A stretch of 64,000 bases of DNA from Salinispora cortesiana (GCF_000484695.1 NZ_AXVR01000013.1:1-64000); one strand, 5' to 3'; counted from the first letter of the stretch, positions 1 to 8,919 are shown. A program made the numbers and translations. Notes: generated by a model not told the origin, from the letters alone.

Positions 1-111
1 ATGCCGTTGACCGAGGCCGCGCAGACGGTGCAGGTGTCGGCGTACCCGTTCCACTACGCCCAGTGGGAGACCCAGGCCGCCGACCTCGTCGCCGAGCACT
101 GGACCAGCTGA
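1..111 (+). CDS. C-terminal fragment of an unrecognised protein
   Basis: Frame 1 is open from the first base to a TGA at 109-111, giving 36 residues that end in AEHWTS. The gene must begin before the window, or the ATG at position 1 is internal; no ribosome binding site can be assessed. The residues (for example QVSAYPFHYAQWE) match no family I recognise. A strong hairpin (152-184) lies 40 nt downstream and could end its transcript. Confidence 0.45.
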   Translation: MPLTEAAQTVQVSAYPFHYAQWETQAADLVAEHWTS

Positions 112-151
112 CCCAAAACCCGTAAACCTAACCCACGAGGAGAAAGACCCT

Positions 152-209
152 GTTGGCCGGCGCCCGGTTCGGGTGTCGGCCAACAGCTGTCTCTGGAGCG
201 CTCTGCCGG
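152..209. repeat. Hairpin-containing repeat, copy 1
   Basis: Positions 152-184 form an uninterrupted 15-bp stem (arm GTTGGCCGGCGCCCG, loop GTT) with a few G-U pairs. The hairpin and about 25 nt after it recur at 763-820. The only difference inside the 33-nt hairpin changes a G-U pair to A-U, so pairing is kept. It lies between the upstream fragment and the acetyltransferase pseudogene and may act as a terminator or be a small palindromic mobile repeat. Confidence 0.6.
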
Positions 210-235
210 TTTCAGGAGGAGGTGACCAACGCCCG

Positions 236-721
236 ATGACGGTTCGTGAGTTCCAGGAAGCCGACTGGCCGCAGGTCTGGCCGATCCTCCGGGAAGTCGT
301 ACGGGCTCAGGAGACGTTCACGTACGACCCGAACCTCTCCCCTGACGAGGCGCGTGAGGTGTGGATCGAGCCAGCACCCGGTTTGACCGTCGTCGCGGTT
401 AGGAGTGAGCGGGTCCTGGGCAGCGCCAAAATAGGTACGAATCGGACAGGACCTGGGTCGCATGTCTGCACGGCCAGCTTCATCGTGGCCGCCGGTGCCC
501 GCGGGCAGGGGGTCGGCACCGCGTTGTGCCGCTTCGCGCTGGACTGGGCTCACCAGCGCGGGTACGCCGGCATGCAGTTCAACGCCGTTGCCGCGTCGAA
601 CCGGACTGCGGTGTAGGTGTACGAGCGGCTCGGCTTCCGTATCGTCGGTACGGTGCCGGGTGCGTTCGCTCACCCGACGTTTGGTCGGGTCGGTCTGCAC
701 GTGATGTACCAGGAGCTCTGA
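236..721 (+). pseudogene. GNAT-family N-acetyltransferase, interrupted by a stop codon
   Basis: ATG at 236 follows an AGGAGG at 214-219. The first 126 residues show the GNAT fold: an N-terminal strand (MTVREFQEADW) and the acetyl-CoA loop ARGQGVGTALCRFALDWAHQRGY. A TAG at 614-616 falls just before the final conserved segment VYERLGFRIVGTVPG, which continues in the same frame to TGA at 719-721. The whole length, 161 codons, is normal for the family. A single C-to-T change (CAG to TAG) would explain the break. The short product would lack the last strand and helix and is probably inactive. Substrate is unknown. Confidence 0.8.
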
Positions 722-762
722 TACCCGCCGCCACATATCTCACCCGCAGGGGGGAACACGGT

Positions 763-820
763 GTTGGCCGGCACCCGGTTCGGGTGTCGGCCAACGGCTG
801 CCGCTGGAAAGCGCTGCGTT
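763..820. repeat. Hairpin-containing repeat, copy 2
   Basis: Second copy of the 152-209 element. The 33-nt hairpin occupies 763-795 (arm GTTGGCCGGCACCCG, loop GTT). It lies between the convergent acetyltransferase pseudogene (ends 721) and a minus-strand membrane gene (ends 830), where it could terminate both. Confidence 0.6.
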
Positions 821-829
821 CTCGGGTTG

Positions 830-1726
830 TCACTGCGGACTGTTGGTGACGGTCTGCCCGCGGCGCCCGGCGCGAGTCAGGCCGACGGCGAGCAGTGCAT
901 ACGCGATCAACCCGATGGCGGCGGCCAACGCGGGAAGCGGTGCCACCGTCAGCGACGGCGGTGTGATGACGAACGAACTGACCGGGGTGAAGTTTCGCCC
1001 GGTGCCAAACGGCAGGTCCACCGTGGCAAGCGCCAGGTCCACCTGTGGCAGGGCGGCGACAGCGAGGAGCGCGGCACCTACGGCGGCGATCACCCGACCC
1101 CGCCGGAACAGTACGGCGGTGAGACAGATAGCGGCCAGCCCGAGTACGAGTGGCGCCAGCAGTACCGAACCGGTGCTGACCACGGTCGTCCAAGCCGGGT
1201 CGGTCGAAGTGGAATTCGATTGCTCTCGCGCGGACAGGTCGAGGGCCAACTCACTGAGCCGGACGGCTGGATATGCCACGAACAGCAGAGTGGCGAGTAC
1301 GGTGCCCACAACGACCGGTCTCCGACGCGCGGCCGGCTGGTGGGCGATCGGCCAGCGACGTCCGGCTCCGAGCAGCAGCAGGGAAACAGCCAGGGGCGCC
1401 CAGGTCAGGGCGAGACCGTCGGTGAGCATGACCGGCGACGGAGAGGGGCCTTCGGGCGCGGGGAGCAGCAGCTGCAGGTCATGGTCATGGTTGATGGCGG
1501 CCGGAGCGGTGCGGTACGCCTCCACGACGAGCACGAGGAGTGCGGCCGGTACGACCCAGCGGGGCTTCGGCAGCTCACCGAGCAGTGCGTAGGCCCCGAG
1601 CGCCAGCAGGGCCAGGACCTCCGCATGGCGCAGCGGGGGATTACCAAACAGGACGCCGAGCAAGTGGGTGGCGGCCAGTACGGCCGCAGTGCCGAGAAGC
1701 AGCGGTTGTAGGCGCACCGGCGTCAT
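830..1726 (-). CDS. Polytopic membrane protein of unknown function
   Basis: 298 residues from ATG at 1726 (MTPVRLQPLLLG). About seven or eight hydrophobic segments alternate with short Arg-rich loops, for example LLLGTAAVLAATHLLGVLF at the N-terminus. A long non-cytoplasmic-looking loop contains NHDHDLQLLLPAPEG. No enzymatic motif was recognised. The frame stays open upstream to 1825, but that stretch is Arg/Pro/Ser-rich and runs into the ino1 terminator, so I exclude it. It reads away from ino1 and is probably monocistronic. Confidence 0.65.
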   Translation of the reverse strand: MTPVRLQPLLLGTAAVLAATHLLGVLFGNPPLRHAEVLALLALGAYALLGELPKPRWVVPAALLVLVVEAYRTAPAAINHDHDLQLLLPAPEGPSPSPVMLTDGLALTWAPLAVSLLLLGAGRRWPIAHQPAARRRPVVVGTVLATLLFVAYPAVRLSELALDLSAREQSNSTSTDPAWTTVVSTGSVLLAPLVLGLAAICLTAVLFRRGRVIAAVGAALLAVAALPQVDLALATVDLPFGTGRNFTPVSSFVITPPSLTVAPLPALAAAIGLIAYALLAVGLTRAGRRGQTVTNSPQ

Positions 1727-1799
1727 GCTGCCACGAGTGGGGGTGGTGCGCTGCCCGGCGCCGGTGGGACTCCGCGCTGTCGGGCTCCGTAAACGACGG

Positions 1800-1832
1800 C
1801 GAGGGGGTGGGCCACTTGGCCCCACCCCCTCG
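1800..1832. terminator. Terminator hairpin after ino1
   Basis: GAGGGGGTGGGCC (1801-1813) pairs with 1818-1831 across an ACTT loop, with one bulged base. It lies 15 nt past the ino1 stop. No U-run follows, as is usual in high-GC actinobacteria. Confidence 0.65.
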
Positions 1833-1846
1833 CGTGTGTCAGAACG

Positions 1847-2926
1847 TCAGCGAGCGATCTCGCCGGCGATGAACTCCTCGACGGCGGCGTGCGCGTCGGA
1901 GTCGGCGTACTGCACCGGCGGGGACTTCATGAAGTACGACGATGCCGACAGGATCGGGCCGCCGATCTTCCGGTCCATGGCGATCTTCGCGGCCCGGACC
2001 GCGTCGATGATGACGCCGGCGGAGTTCGGCGAGTCCCACACCTCGAGCTTCAGCTCTGCGTTCAGCGGGGTGTCGCCGAAGGAGCGGCCCTCCAGGCGGA
2101 TGTAGGCCCACTTGCGGTCGTCCAGCCACGGCACGTGGTCCGACGGACCGATGTGCACGTCGCTCTTGGCCATCTCGTGCGGCACCTGGGAGGTCACCGA
2201 CTGGGTCTTCGAGATCTTCTTGGAGACCAGGCGGTTGCGCTCCAACATGTTCATGAAGTCCATGTTGCCGCCGAAGTTGAGCTGGTACGTGCGCAGCAGT
2301 TCGACGCCGCGGTCCTCGAACAGCTTCGCCAGCGCGCGGTGCACGATGGTGGCGCCGACCTGGCTCTTGATGTCGTCGCCGACGATCGGCAGGCCCGCGT
2401 CCTCGAACTTCTTCGCCCAGACCGGGTCGGAGGCGATGAAGACCGGGAGGGCGTTGACGAAGGCGCAGCCGGCGTCGATCGCGGCCTGCGCGTAGAACTT
2501 GTCGGCCTCCTCGGAGCCCACCGGCAGGTAGGCCACGACCACGTCGACCTTGGCCGCGCGCAGCGCCTCGGCCACGTCCACCGGCTGGGTGTCGGACTCC
2601 TCGATGATCTCGCGGTAGTACTGGCCGAGACCGTCGAACGTCGGACCGCGCTGCACGGTCACCCCGGTCGGGGGCACGTCGCACAGCTTGATGGTGTTGT
2701 TCTCGCTGGCGACGATCGCCTCAGCGAGGTCCATGCCCACCTTCTTGGCGTCCACATCGAACGCCGCGACGAACTCCACGTCCGAGACGTGGTAGTCGCC
2801 GAAGGTGACGTGCATGAGACCCGGGACGCGGTCGTTCGGGTCGGCGTTCCGGTAGTACTCCACGCCCTGCACGAGGGACGAGGCGCAGTTACCCACACCG
2901 ACGATGGCGACGCGGACGGAGCCCAT
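1847..2926 (-). CDS. ino1: myo-Inositol-3-phosphate synthase
   Basis: 359 residues. Converts glucose-6-phosphate to 1D-myo-inositol-3-phosphate with NAD, the entry step to phosphatidylinositol, its mannosides and mycothiol in actinobacteria. The N-terminal dinucleotide-binding motif [22 protein letters not shown] and the family segments [15 protein letters not shown] and [13 protein letters not shown] are present, and the length matches actinobacterial Ino1. I chose ATG 2926 because AGGAGG lies 8 nt before it; an in-frame ATG at 2953 would overlap padR. It starts 23 nt after the padR stop, so the two are very likely co-transcribed and under PadR control. Confidence 0.95.
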   Translation of the reverse strand: MGSVRVAIVGVGNCASSLVQGVEYYRNADPNDRVPGLMHVTFGDYHVSDVEFVAAFDVDAKKVGMDLAEAIVASENNTIKLCDVPPTGVTVQRGPTFDGLGQYYREIIEESDTQPVDVAEALRAAKVDVVVAYLPVGSEEADKFYAQAAIDAGCAFVNALPVFIASDPVWAKKFEDAGLPIVGDDIKSQVGATIVHRALAKLFEDRGVELLRTYQLNFGGNMDFMNMLERNRLVSKKISKTQSVTSQVPHEMAKSDVHIGPSDHVPWLDDRKWAYIRLEGRSFGDTPLNAELKLEVWDSPNSAGVIIDAVRAAKIAMDRKIGGPILSASSYFMKSPPVQYADSDAHAAVEEFIAGEIAR

Positions 2927-2949
2927 AGCGTCTGCCTCCTTCTCCTTCA

Positions 2950-3585
2950 TCACGGCCGCTCTTTCCTGGATTCGCCAGGTGGAGGCGGGCTGTTGTCTTC
3001 TGGTCGACCGCCGGTCGCCCCGGTGGTCGGGGCTGTCGGGGCACGGCCGGAGCGCTCGTTGGCGATGAGCTCCTCCAGCCAGCGGACTTCACGCTCACAG
3101 GCCTCCAGGCCGTGGCGCTGCAGTTCCATGGTGTACGCGTCGAGCCGCTCGGCGGCGCGGCCAAGCACGTCACGGAGCCCTTCGCGGCGCTCCTCGATCT
3201 TGCGGCGGCGACCCTCCAGGATGCGAAGTCGGGTTGCCTGGTCGGTTCGGGCGAAGAACGCGAAGTGCACGCCGAAACCAGTGTCGTCATACGTCTCGGG
3301 CCCGGCTTGGGCGATGAGCTGGGCGAAGCGTTCCTTGCCCTCCGCGGTGATCTCGTAGACCACGCGGCCTCGTCGGCTGGTCAGCGCGGGAACGTCCGAG
3401 GCGGTGGGTGTCTCGTTGGCCTCGGTGATCCATCCTGCCGCCTGTAGGCGGCGCAGGGTTGGGTAGAGGGTTCCGTAGCTGATGGCCGCCCGGATGGCGC
3501 CGAGTTTCGCGGTCAGCTCCTTACGCAGCTCGTAACCGTGCATCGGAGCCTCCTGCAGGAGACCGAGGATGGCGAATTCGAGCAC
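2950..3585 (-). CDS. PadR-family transcriptional regulator
   Basis: 211 residues from GTG 3585, which has AAGGAGG 7-8 nt upstream. The N-terminal winged helix is clear ([23 protein letters not shown], then [19 protein letters not shown]). A C-terminal coiled-coil segment with alternating Arg/Glu ([19 protein letters not shown]) should form the dimer interface. It is the first gene of the padR-ino1 unit. A near-perfect 25-bp palindrome 40 nt upstream is the obvious autoregulatory operator. The ligand is unknown. Control of inositol synthesis is inferred from operon structure. Confidence 0.9.
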   Translation of the reverse strand: MLEFAILGLLQEAPMHGYELRKELTAKLGAIRAAISYGTLYPTLRRLQAAGWITEANETPTASDVPALTSRRGRVVYEITAEGKERFAQLIAQAGPETYDDTGFGVHFAFFARTDQATRLRILEGRRRKIEERREGLRDVLGRAAERLDAYTMELQRHGLEACEREVRWLEELIANERSGRAPTAPTTGATGGRPEDNSPPPPGESRKERP

Positions 3586-3625
3586 TGCCCTCCTCCTTAC
3601 CCTGCTCAGCCGAGCACTAACCACG

Positions 3626-3650
3626 ACGATGTATCGGACCGATACATCGT
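3626..3650. promoter_or_regulatory. Palindromic operator upstream of padR-ino1
   Basis: A 12-bp arm ACGATGTATCGG and its exact complement flank one central base. It contains ATGT...ACAT half-sites of the kind PadR proteins bind. It lies 40 bp before the padR start and 108 bp before the divergent DUF5318 gene, so it could control both. Confidence 0.75.
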
Positions 3651-3744
3651 CACGCTAGCGGATCGCCGCAGGTGGGGCAAACCCCGCACCGCCGTGTCTC
3701 GATTACAGGTAGTTACCCCGCTCGCCGGGTGGGGCGGCACCGCG

Positions 3745-3750
3745 TACTCT
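3745..3750 (+). promoter_or_regulatory. -10 element of DUF5318 gene
   Basis: TACTCT ends 7 nt before the ATG at 3758 and there is no Shine-Dalgarno sequence: a leaderless promoter. Confidence 0.6.
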
Positions 3751-3757
3751 CGTGCTC

Positions 3758-4213
3758 ATGCGTACGCAGCGTCAGGTGGTCGACTACTCGCTCCGGAAGC
3801 GGGCGGCGCTGCGGGACCTCCTGACCAACCGGGTCGACCCGGATGACCTCTGTGATGCCTCGCCCTACCTGAAGAACGCGGCCCGGTTCCACGGTGAGCC
3901 GACGGACGAGCGGTGCCCGATCTGTCGGAGTGAGAACCTGACGCGCGTGCACTACATTTACGGCGACGAGCTCCGACAGTCCGCCGGTCAGGCCCGGAGG
4001 TTGGCGGAGTTGCCCGCACTGGCGATGACGCTGCGTGAGTTTCAGGTCTTCGTGGTAGAAGTGTGCCTCGGCTGCGACTGGAACCACCTCATCGAGCAGT
4101 TCCTGCTCGGGCGGGACGGGCTGGCGGAGAACGGGTCGGAGCAGGTCGCAGTGGGCGGGGTGCCCACCACGGACGCCCCGGACGGGCAACGGAGGCGAGA
4201 GGCGCAACGGTGA
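3758..4213 (+). CDS. DUF5318 family zinc-ribbon-like protein
   Basis: 151 residues from ATG 3758. The family is actinobacterial and of unknown function. The sequence has the family opening MRTQRQVVDYSLRKRAALRD and the segment DASPYLKNAARFHGEPTDERCPICRS. Two CxxC pairs (CPIC and CLGC) could bind zinc. The start is set by the leaderless -10 at 3745. A GTG at 3752 is in frame but lies inside the promoter spacer. It is divergent from padR and 199 nt ahead of the penicillin-binding protein gene. Confidence 0.85.
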   Translation: MRTQRQVVDYSLRKRAALRDLLTNRVDPDDLCDASPYLKNAARFHGEPTDERCPICRSENLTRVHYIYGDELRQSAGQARRLAELPALAMTLREFQVFVVEVCLGCDWNHLIEQFLLGRDGLAENGSEQVAVGGVPTTDAPDGQRRREAQR

Positions 4214-4412
4214 CGTCAGCACGATCGGTCGCGTCGGCCCAGCAGGCCGTTCCCCGGATCGATCGATGGCCTGATAGTCCGATTAGCCCGCTTGATTGGC
4301 AAATAGGCATCTTTGTGGGCGACGTGACCGCGTCGTGTCACCGGGTGCCGCAACTCACGGCAAACCGGTGGTGGCGCGGCAGCGCTCCACCGCGACCGGC
4401 AGGGTGTGAAGA

Positions 4413-7262
4413 ATGAACTCGTACGGCGACCCCAGCTCCTCGCGCGGGCGGGCCCAGATACCGGGCCAGCACGGCGTTCCCGGGCGGGCCGACGACGCGT
4501 ACCGTGCCCCCGACGGTGCGGCGCGCGGCCAGTCGGCCGCACCGGAGGGAACCGCGGGCCGTGCCTCGGTGACACCCCGGGGTGGCGCCTCCAGCGGCCG
4601 GGCCTCGGTTGGTGGCTCAGCGTCCGTCCCCGCCCAGAGCACCGCCGGCTCGGCCTCGGTCGGTCGGGCAGGTCGCGCCTCGGTGCCGGCGTCCGGTGGG
4701 CCGGGTCGCGCCTCGGTGTCGGTGCCATCCGCGCCCGGCCGTGCCTCCGTGCCGGTATCCCCGGCACCGGGTGGTTCCGCCGGGCGCGCAAGCGTCGGCG
4801 CCCCGAGCGGCTCGGCCTCGGTTGGCTCGGCGTCCGTTGGTTCAGCCTCTGTTGGTTCGGCGTCCGCGGGACGGGCCCGAGCCGGCGCAGCGGCCGGGGG
4901 CCGGGCCTCGGTGGCGCGGGCCAGCGTCGCGTCGGCCGCCGGTGGTCCCGGTGGCCCGGGCGGCCCCGGTGGGTCGGGCCGATCCCGCAATGGTGGCCGT
5001 GACCCGAACGCCGTCGCGCGGGCGAAGAAGCGGAAGCGGGCGAACATGCTGATCGCCTCGTTCGCGGTCTTCATCATGCTCGCCGGCCTGGGCGTCGTCG
5101 GCTTCACCTACTTCTCTACCGGCGTCGTCCTGCCGGACCAGATCCCGCTTCCGCAGTCAACGACGGTCTACACGAGTGACGGCAAGGGTCTGGTCGCGAA
5201 GCTCGGTAACGAGAATCGGACGCTGATCACCAAAGGTCAGATGCCGCAGCACGTGCGGGACGCGGTCGCCGCAGCGGAGGACCGGAACTTCTATCGGCAC
5301 TCGGGCGTGGACTACAAGGGCATCGCCCGGGCCGCCTGGAACAACTTCACCGGTGGTAGCCGGCAGGGCGCGTCAACGATCACCCAGCAGTACGCGCGTA
5401 ACGCCTACGAGAGCCTTGAGGACGACACCTACGCCCGAAAGGTGCGGGAGGCGATCTTCGCCTCCAAGCTGAACGACGAGTTCAGCAAGGACGAGATCAT
5501 GGAGAACTATCTCAACGTGATCTACTTCGGCCGCGGTGCCTACGGGGTTGAGGCCGCGGCGCAGACCTTCTTCGGCAAGCCTGCCAGCGAGTTGACCGTC
5601 GGCGAGGGCGCGGTGCTGGCCGGGCTCATCAAGCAGCCGGAGAAGACCGCCACCCACAACGGGTACGACCCGGCGGTGAGCCCGGAGGACGCGAAGTTGC
5701 GCTGGGACTACGTCCTCGACGGGATGGTGGCCGAGGGCTGGCTCGCCGCGGCGGAGCGGCCGACCGAATTTCCGGAGGTGAAGCCGCTGGCCGAGGGGGG
5801 CAACGGCTTCGGTGTGGCGACTCCCCGCGGCAACGTCATCAACTATGTGCGGGCGGAGATGGAGCAGTGGGGGCTCTGCACCAACACGGGGGCCGAGGGC
5901 AAGCCCTCCTGCACGGACGAGCTGCGTAAGGGTGGTTACCGGATCACCACCACCATCGACGACAAGATGCAGACCGCGATGGAGAATGCGGCCCGGGTGG
6001 AGGTGAAGGGCTCGGTCCTCAACGGCCAGCCGGATAACCTGATGGCCGCCGGGGTCGCCGTGGACCCCAAGACCGGCCGGGTGCTCGCCTACTACGGTGG
6101 GGAGAGTGGCGCCGATACCGACTGGGCCGGCAAGAACACCGATCAGAACGGCACGCTCTATGGCGGTCATCCGCCCGCCTCGTCCTTCAAGGTCTACACG
6201 CTAGCGGCTGCCATCGAAGCTGGCATCTCCGTCAACTCGCGGTGGGACGCCATGCCCTTCACGCCGGAGGGCTATGAGAGCCGCATCTATAACGCGGGCC
6301 GAGACGTCAGTAAGACTTGCGGCAAGTCCTGCACCCTGGACGAGTCGACGGTCAAGTCGTACAACGTTCCGTTTTTCCACGTGGCGGAGCAGATCGGCCC
6401 GGACAAGGTGGTCAGCATGGCCCGGCAGGCGGGTATCACCACCATGTGGAACGAGAGTGACGAGACGGTCACGCCGTACAACCTGTTGGCGGAGAAGCCG
6501 GAGGACCTGGCGCCGAAGCATTTCGACCGGGTGGTGGGATATGGCCAGTACCCGATCACTGTCCTCGATCACGCCAATGGTCTCGCGACGCTGGCGAACG
6601 ACGGCGTCTTCCACCAGGCGCACTTCGTGCTCAAGGTCGAGCAGAAGGACAAGGACACCGGCGAGTGGAAGGTCGTCCGCGGGACCGGCGAGAAGCTGGA
6701 CGGGCAGCAACGGATCCGCAAGGAGGTCACCGATGAGGTGACCGCGGTGCTCAAGCAGATCCCGAAGGCGAACGGCGACGCCCTCTCCGGTGGGCGGCAG
6801 GCGGCCGGGAAGACCGGCACCTGGGAGTTGCAGGACACCGAACATAACTCGAATGCCTGGATGGTCGGCTACGACGACAACCTGGCGACCGCGATCTGGA
6901 TCGGTAGCAAGGACACCAAGAAGCGCGCGATTCTTGACAAGAACAAGAATGACATCGGCGGCAGTACAATGCCGGCGGATGTGTGGAAGAAGTTCATGGA
7001 CGATGCGCTGAAGGGCGCGCCCGAGTCTGACCTGCCGCGTATCACCGGTGTCGGGGACGACAAGGCCGGCAACGGCGAGCTGCCGAAGCCCGAGGAGCCG
7101 GACTGTGGACCGCTCGGCCTGTTCTGCCCCGATGACGACAACGGCGACAACAACGGCGACAACAACGGCGACAACAACGGCGACAACAACGGCGACAACG
7201 GTGGGGATATCGGGTTCCCGCCACCGCCGAACGGAGGAAACGACCGACCCGGGCGGGGCTAG
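4413..7262 (+). CDS. Bifunctional class A penicillin-binding protein
   Basis: 949 residues. Polymerises and cross-links peptidoglycan outside the membrane. A cytoplasmic, disordered region of about 205 residues carries about 13 copies of a [GA][RS]ASV pentapeptide. One transmembrane helix follows (about 212-233). The GT51 glycosyltransferase domain starts at EDRNFYRHSGVDYKG (E289) and contains GASTITQQYARN and RKVREAIFASKL. The transpeptidase domain has SSFK (S590, K593), SYN (S649) and KTG (K800). The tail has about five NGDN repeats and a Pro/Gly-rich end. Core length is normal; both low-complexity ends are extra. It resembles PonA-type enzymes. Confidence 0.95.
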   Translation: MNSYGDPSSSRGRAQIPGQHGVPGRADDAYRAPDGAARGQSAAPEGTAGRASVTPRGGASSGRASVGGSASVPAQSTAGSASVGRAGRASVPASGGPGRASVSVPSAPGRASVPVSPAPGGSAGRASVGAPSGSASVGSASVGSASVGSASAGRARAGAAAGGRASVARASVASAAGGPGGPGGPGGSGRSRNGGRDPNAVARAKKRKRANMLIASFAVFIMLAGLGVVGFTYFSTGVVLPDQIPLPQSTTVYTSDGKGLVAKLGNENRTLITKGQMPQHVRDAVAAAEDRNFYRHSGVDYKGIARAAWNNFTGGSRQGASTITQQYARNAYESLEDDTYARKVREAIFASKLNDEFSKDEIMENYLNVIYFGRGAYGVEAAAQTFFGKPASELTVGEGAVLAGLIKQPEKTATHNGYDPAVSPEDAKLRWDYVLDGMVAEGWLAAAERPTEFPEVKPLAEGGNGFGVATPRGNVINYVRAEMEQWGLCTNTGAEGKPSCTDELRKGGYRITTTIDDKMQTAMENAARVEVKGSVLNGQPDNLMAAGVAVDPKTGRVLAYYGGESGADTDWAGKNTDQNGTLYGGHPPASSFKVYTLAAAIEAGISVNSRWDAMPFTPEGYESRIYNAGRDVSKTCGKSCTLDESTVKSYNVPFFHVAEQIGPDKVVSMARQAGITTMWNESDETVTPYNLLAEKPEDLAPKHFDRVVGYGQYPITVLDHANGLATLANDGVFHQAHFVLKVEQKDKDTGEWKVVRGTGEKLDGQQRIRKEVTDEVTAVLKQIPKANGDALSGGRQAAGKTGTWELQDTEHNSNAWMVGYDDNLATAIWIGSKDTKKRAILDKNKNDIGGSTMPADVWKKFMDDALKGAPESDLPRITGVGDDKAGNGELPKPEEPDCGPLGLFCPDDDNGDNNGDNNGDNNGDNNGDNGGDIGFPPPPNGGNDRPGRG
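7131..7201 (+). repeat. 12-nt tandem repeat in the PBP 3' coding region
   Basis: Four full copies of GGCGACAACAAC (7143-7190) plus flanking partial copies encode the NGDN repeats. Near-identical codons suggest recent slippage expansion. Confidence 0.8.
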
Positions 7263-7284
7263 CCGGGCTGGCGAATGTCGTACC

Positions 7285-7326
7285 CACCGCCGCGCCTTCC
7301 ACCCCACCGGGTGAGGCGCGGCGGTG
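7285..7326 (+). terminator. Terminator after the PBP gene
   Basis: CACCGCCGCGCCT (7285-7297) pairs perfectly with 7314-7326. A small CACCC/GGGTG hairpin nests in the loop. It begins 23 nt past the stop. Confidence 0.75.
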
Positions 7327-7418
7327 CGGTGTCGGCGACGCCCAGTCCGACCGTGCGGTAGGGGTCGACTGTCTCCACGCCATCCAGGTGCACGACGGCA
7401 ACGCGGATCTAGTGCAGG

Positions 7419-8903
7419 ATGCACGTCATGAGCACGCAGACGACGGGCGGTACCGACAACTCCGCCGCGCCGGACCACCCGTCCCGCTCCGACGGCTTCG
7501 TCCGTGGCGTCTCCGGCCTGATCGGCGGCCCGTTGGGTGACCATGCCACCGCGCTGGACCGGCCGGTCGGTGGGGAGCGTCGGTTCTGGACCGCGGTGCG
7601 GATCGTCCTGGCCCTAGTCTGTTTGACGCTGGCCCTGCACTGGGTGCAGAAGTCGCCCTGCCAGGACGGTGCCTGGACGAACAACGTCCAGTACACCCGC
7701 TTCTGCTACACCGACGTGCTCGCCCTCTACTACGCCGAGGGGCTCAACGAGGGCAAGGTTCCCTACCGGGACCACCCGGTGGAGTATCCGGTGCTCACCG
7801 GCTACTTTATGGGTGCCCTCGGCCTGCCGGTGCACGCGCTCGGCAGCGCGGACCCCGGCCTGAACCAGGCCAAGTGGTTCTACAACCTGAACGCGCTGGT
7901 GCTCGGGGCGCTGGCGGTGGCCACCGTCGCGGTGATCCTGGCGCTGCGGCGTCGACGACCCTGGGACGCGGCGCTCTTCGCGCTCGCCCCCGCGCTGCTG
8001 CTCACCGCCACCGTCAACTGGGATTTTCTCGCCATCGGACTGGCCGCCTTCGGCCTGTTCGCCTGGGCGCGCCGCAGACCCGTGCTGGCCGGCCTGCTAC
8101 TCGGCCTGGGCGGCGCGGCGAAACTCTGGCCGCTCTTCCTCTTCTGGCCGATCCTGCTGCTGGCCATTCGGAGTAGCCGGCTGCGGGCCGCGCTAACCGC
8201 GATCGCTACCGGCGCGGTGGCGCTGGTCCTGGTGAACATCTACACCGCGCTGCGCTACCCCACGAACTGGGGACGCTTCCTGGAACTCAACACGGAGCGG
8301 CCGATCGACTGGGGCACCCTCTGGTATATCGGCCGCTACCTCGACGGCAAGATTGGCGAGCCCGGCGCCGGCCCGTTCGAGTGGCTGAGCAACAACATTC
8401 CGGTGCTGAACAACCTGGCGTACGCGCTGTTCTTCCTGGCCTGCATCGGCATCGCCGTGCTGGCCCTGCGGGCCCCGCGCCGGCCGCGCCTCGCCCAGCT
8501 CGCCTTCCTCGTGGTCGCCGCCTTCCTGATCTTCAGCAAGGTCTGGTCGCAGCAGTTCGTGCTCTGGCTGCTGCCTCTCGCCGTGCTCGCCCGCCCCAAG
8601 TGGGGTGCCTTCCTGGCCTGGCAACTCGCCGAGGTCGGCTACTTCCTGGCCTTCTACGGCGAACTGCTGGGCGCCTCGACCGGTACGCCGGTCTTTCCCG
8701 AAGGCGTCTTCGTGCTGGCCGCCACGTTCCGGCTGACCACCGTCGTGGTGCTCTGCGTGCTGGTCGTCCGGGAGATTCTCCGGCCGGAGCAGGACGCGGT
8801 ACGGGCCAGCTACCCCGACGACCCGGACGGCGGGGTGATCGACGGCGCACCGGACGCCCCCTGGGTGGCCAGACAGCGAGCGTCCCTGCCGGCGGCGACC
8901 TGA
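7419..8903 (+). CDS. GT87 (DUF2029)-type membrane glycosyltransferase
   Basis: 494 residues with about ten hydrophobic helices, typical of GT-C enzymes that use polyprenyl-phosphate sugars on the outer face of the membrane. In the first external loop YTDVLALYYAEGLNEGKVPYRDHPVEYPVLTGYFMG has the Asp/Glu-rich, Tyr-Pro pattern of the GT87 family. Another segment, GGAAKLWPLFLFWPILLL, is also family-like. ATG 7428 (MSTQTTGG) is an alternative start. It stands alone after the PBP terminator. Acceptor and sugar cannot be told; mannosyl transfer to lipids is the best-known role of this family in actinobacteria. Confidence 0.8.
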   Translation: MHVMSTQTTGGTDNSAAPDHPSRSDGFVRGVSGLIGGPLGDHATALDRPVGGERRFWTAVRIVLALVCLTLALHWVQKSPCQDGAWTNNVQYTRFCYTDVLALYYAEGLNEGKVPYRDHPVEYPVLTGYFMGALGLPVHALGSADPGLNQAKWFYNLNALVLGALAVATVAVILALRRRRPWDAALFALAPALLLTATVNWDFLAIGLAAFGLFAWARRRPVLAGLLLGLGGAAKLWPLFLFWPILLLAIRSSRLRAALTAIATGAVALVLVNIYTALRYPTNWGRFLELNTERPIDWGTLWYIGRYLDGKIGEPGAGPFEWLSNNIPVLNNLAYALFFLACIGIAVLALRAPRRPRLAQLAFLVVAAFLIFSKVWSQQFVLWLLPLAVLARPKWGAFLAWQLAEVGYFLAFYGELLGASTGTPVFPEGVFVLAATFRLTTVVVLCVLVVREILRPEQDAVRASYPDDPDGGVIDGAPDAPWVARQRASLPAAT

Positions 8904-8919
8904 CCGGCGCGGGATGCGG

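Noticed and set aside
1889..3358. 489-codon open frame on the plus strand opposite ino1 and padR
   Set aside because: It lies fully antisense to two well-supported genes, has Arg/His/Val-biased composition without any domain, and has no ribosome binding site or promoter. It is a high-GC third-position artefact.
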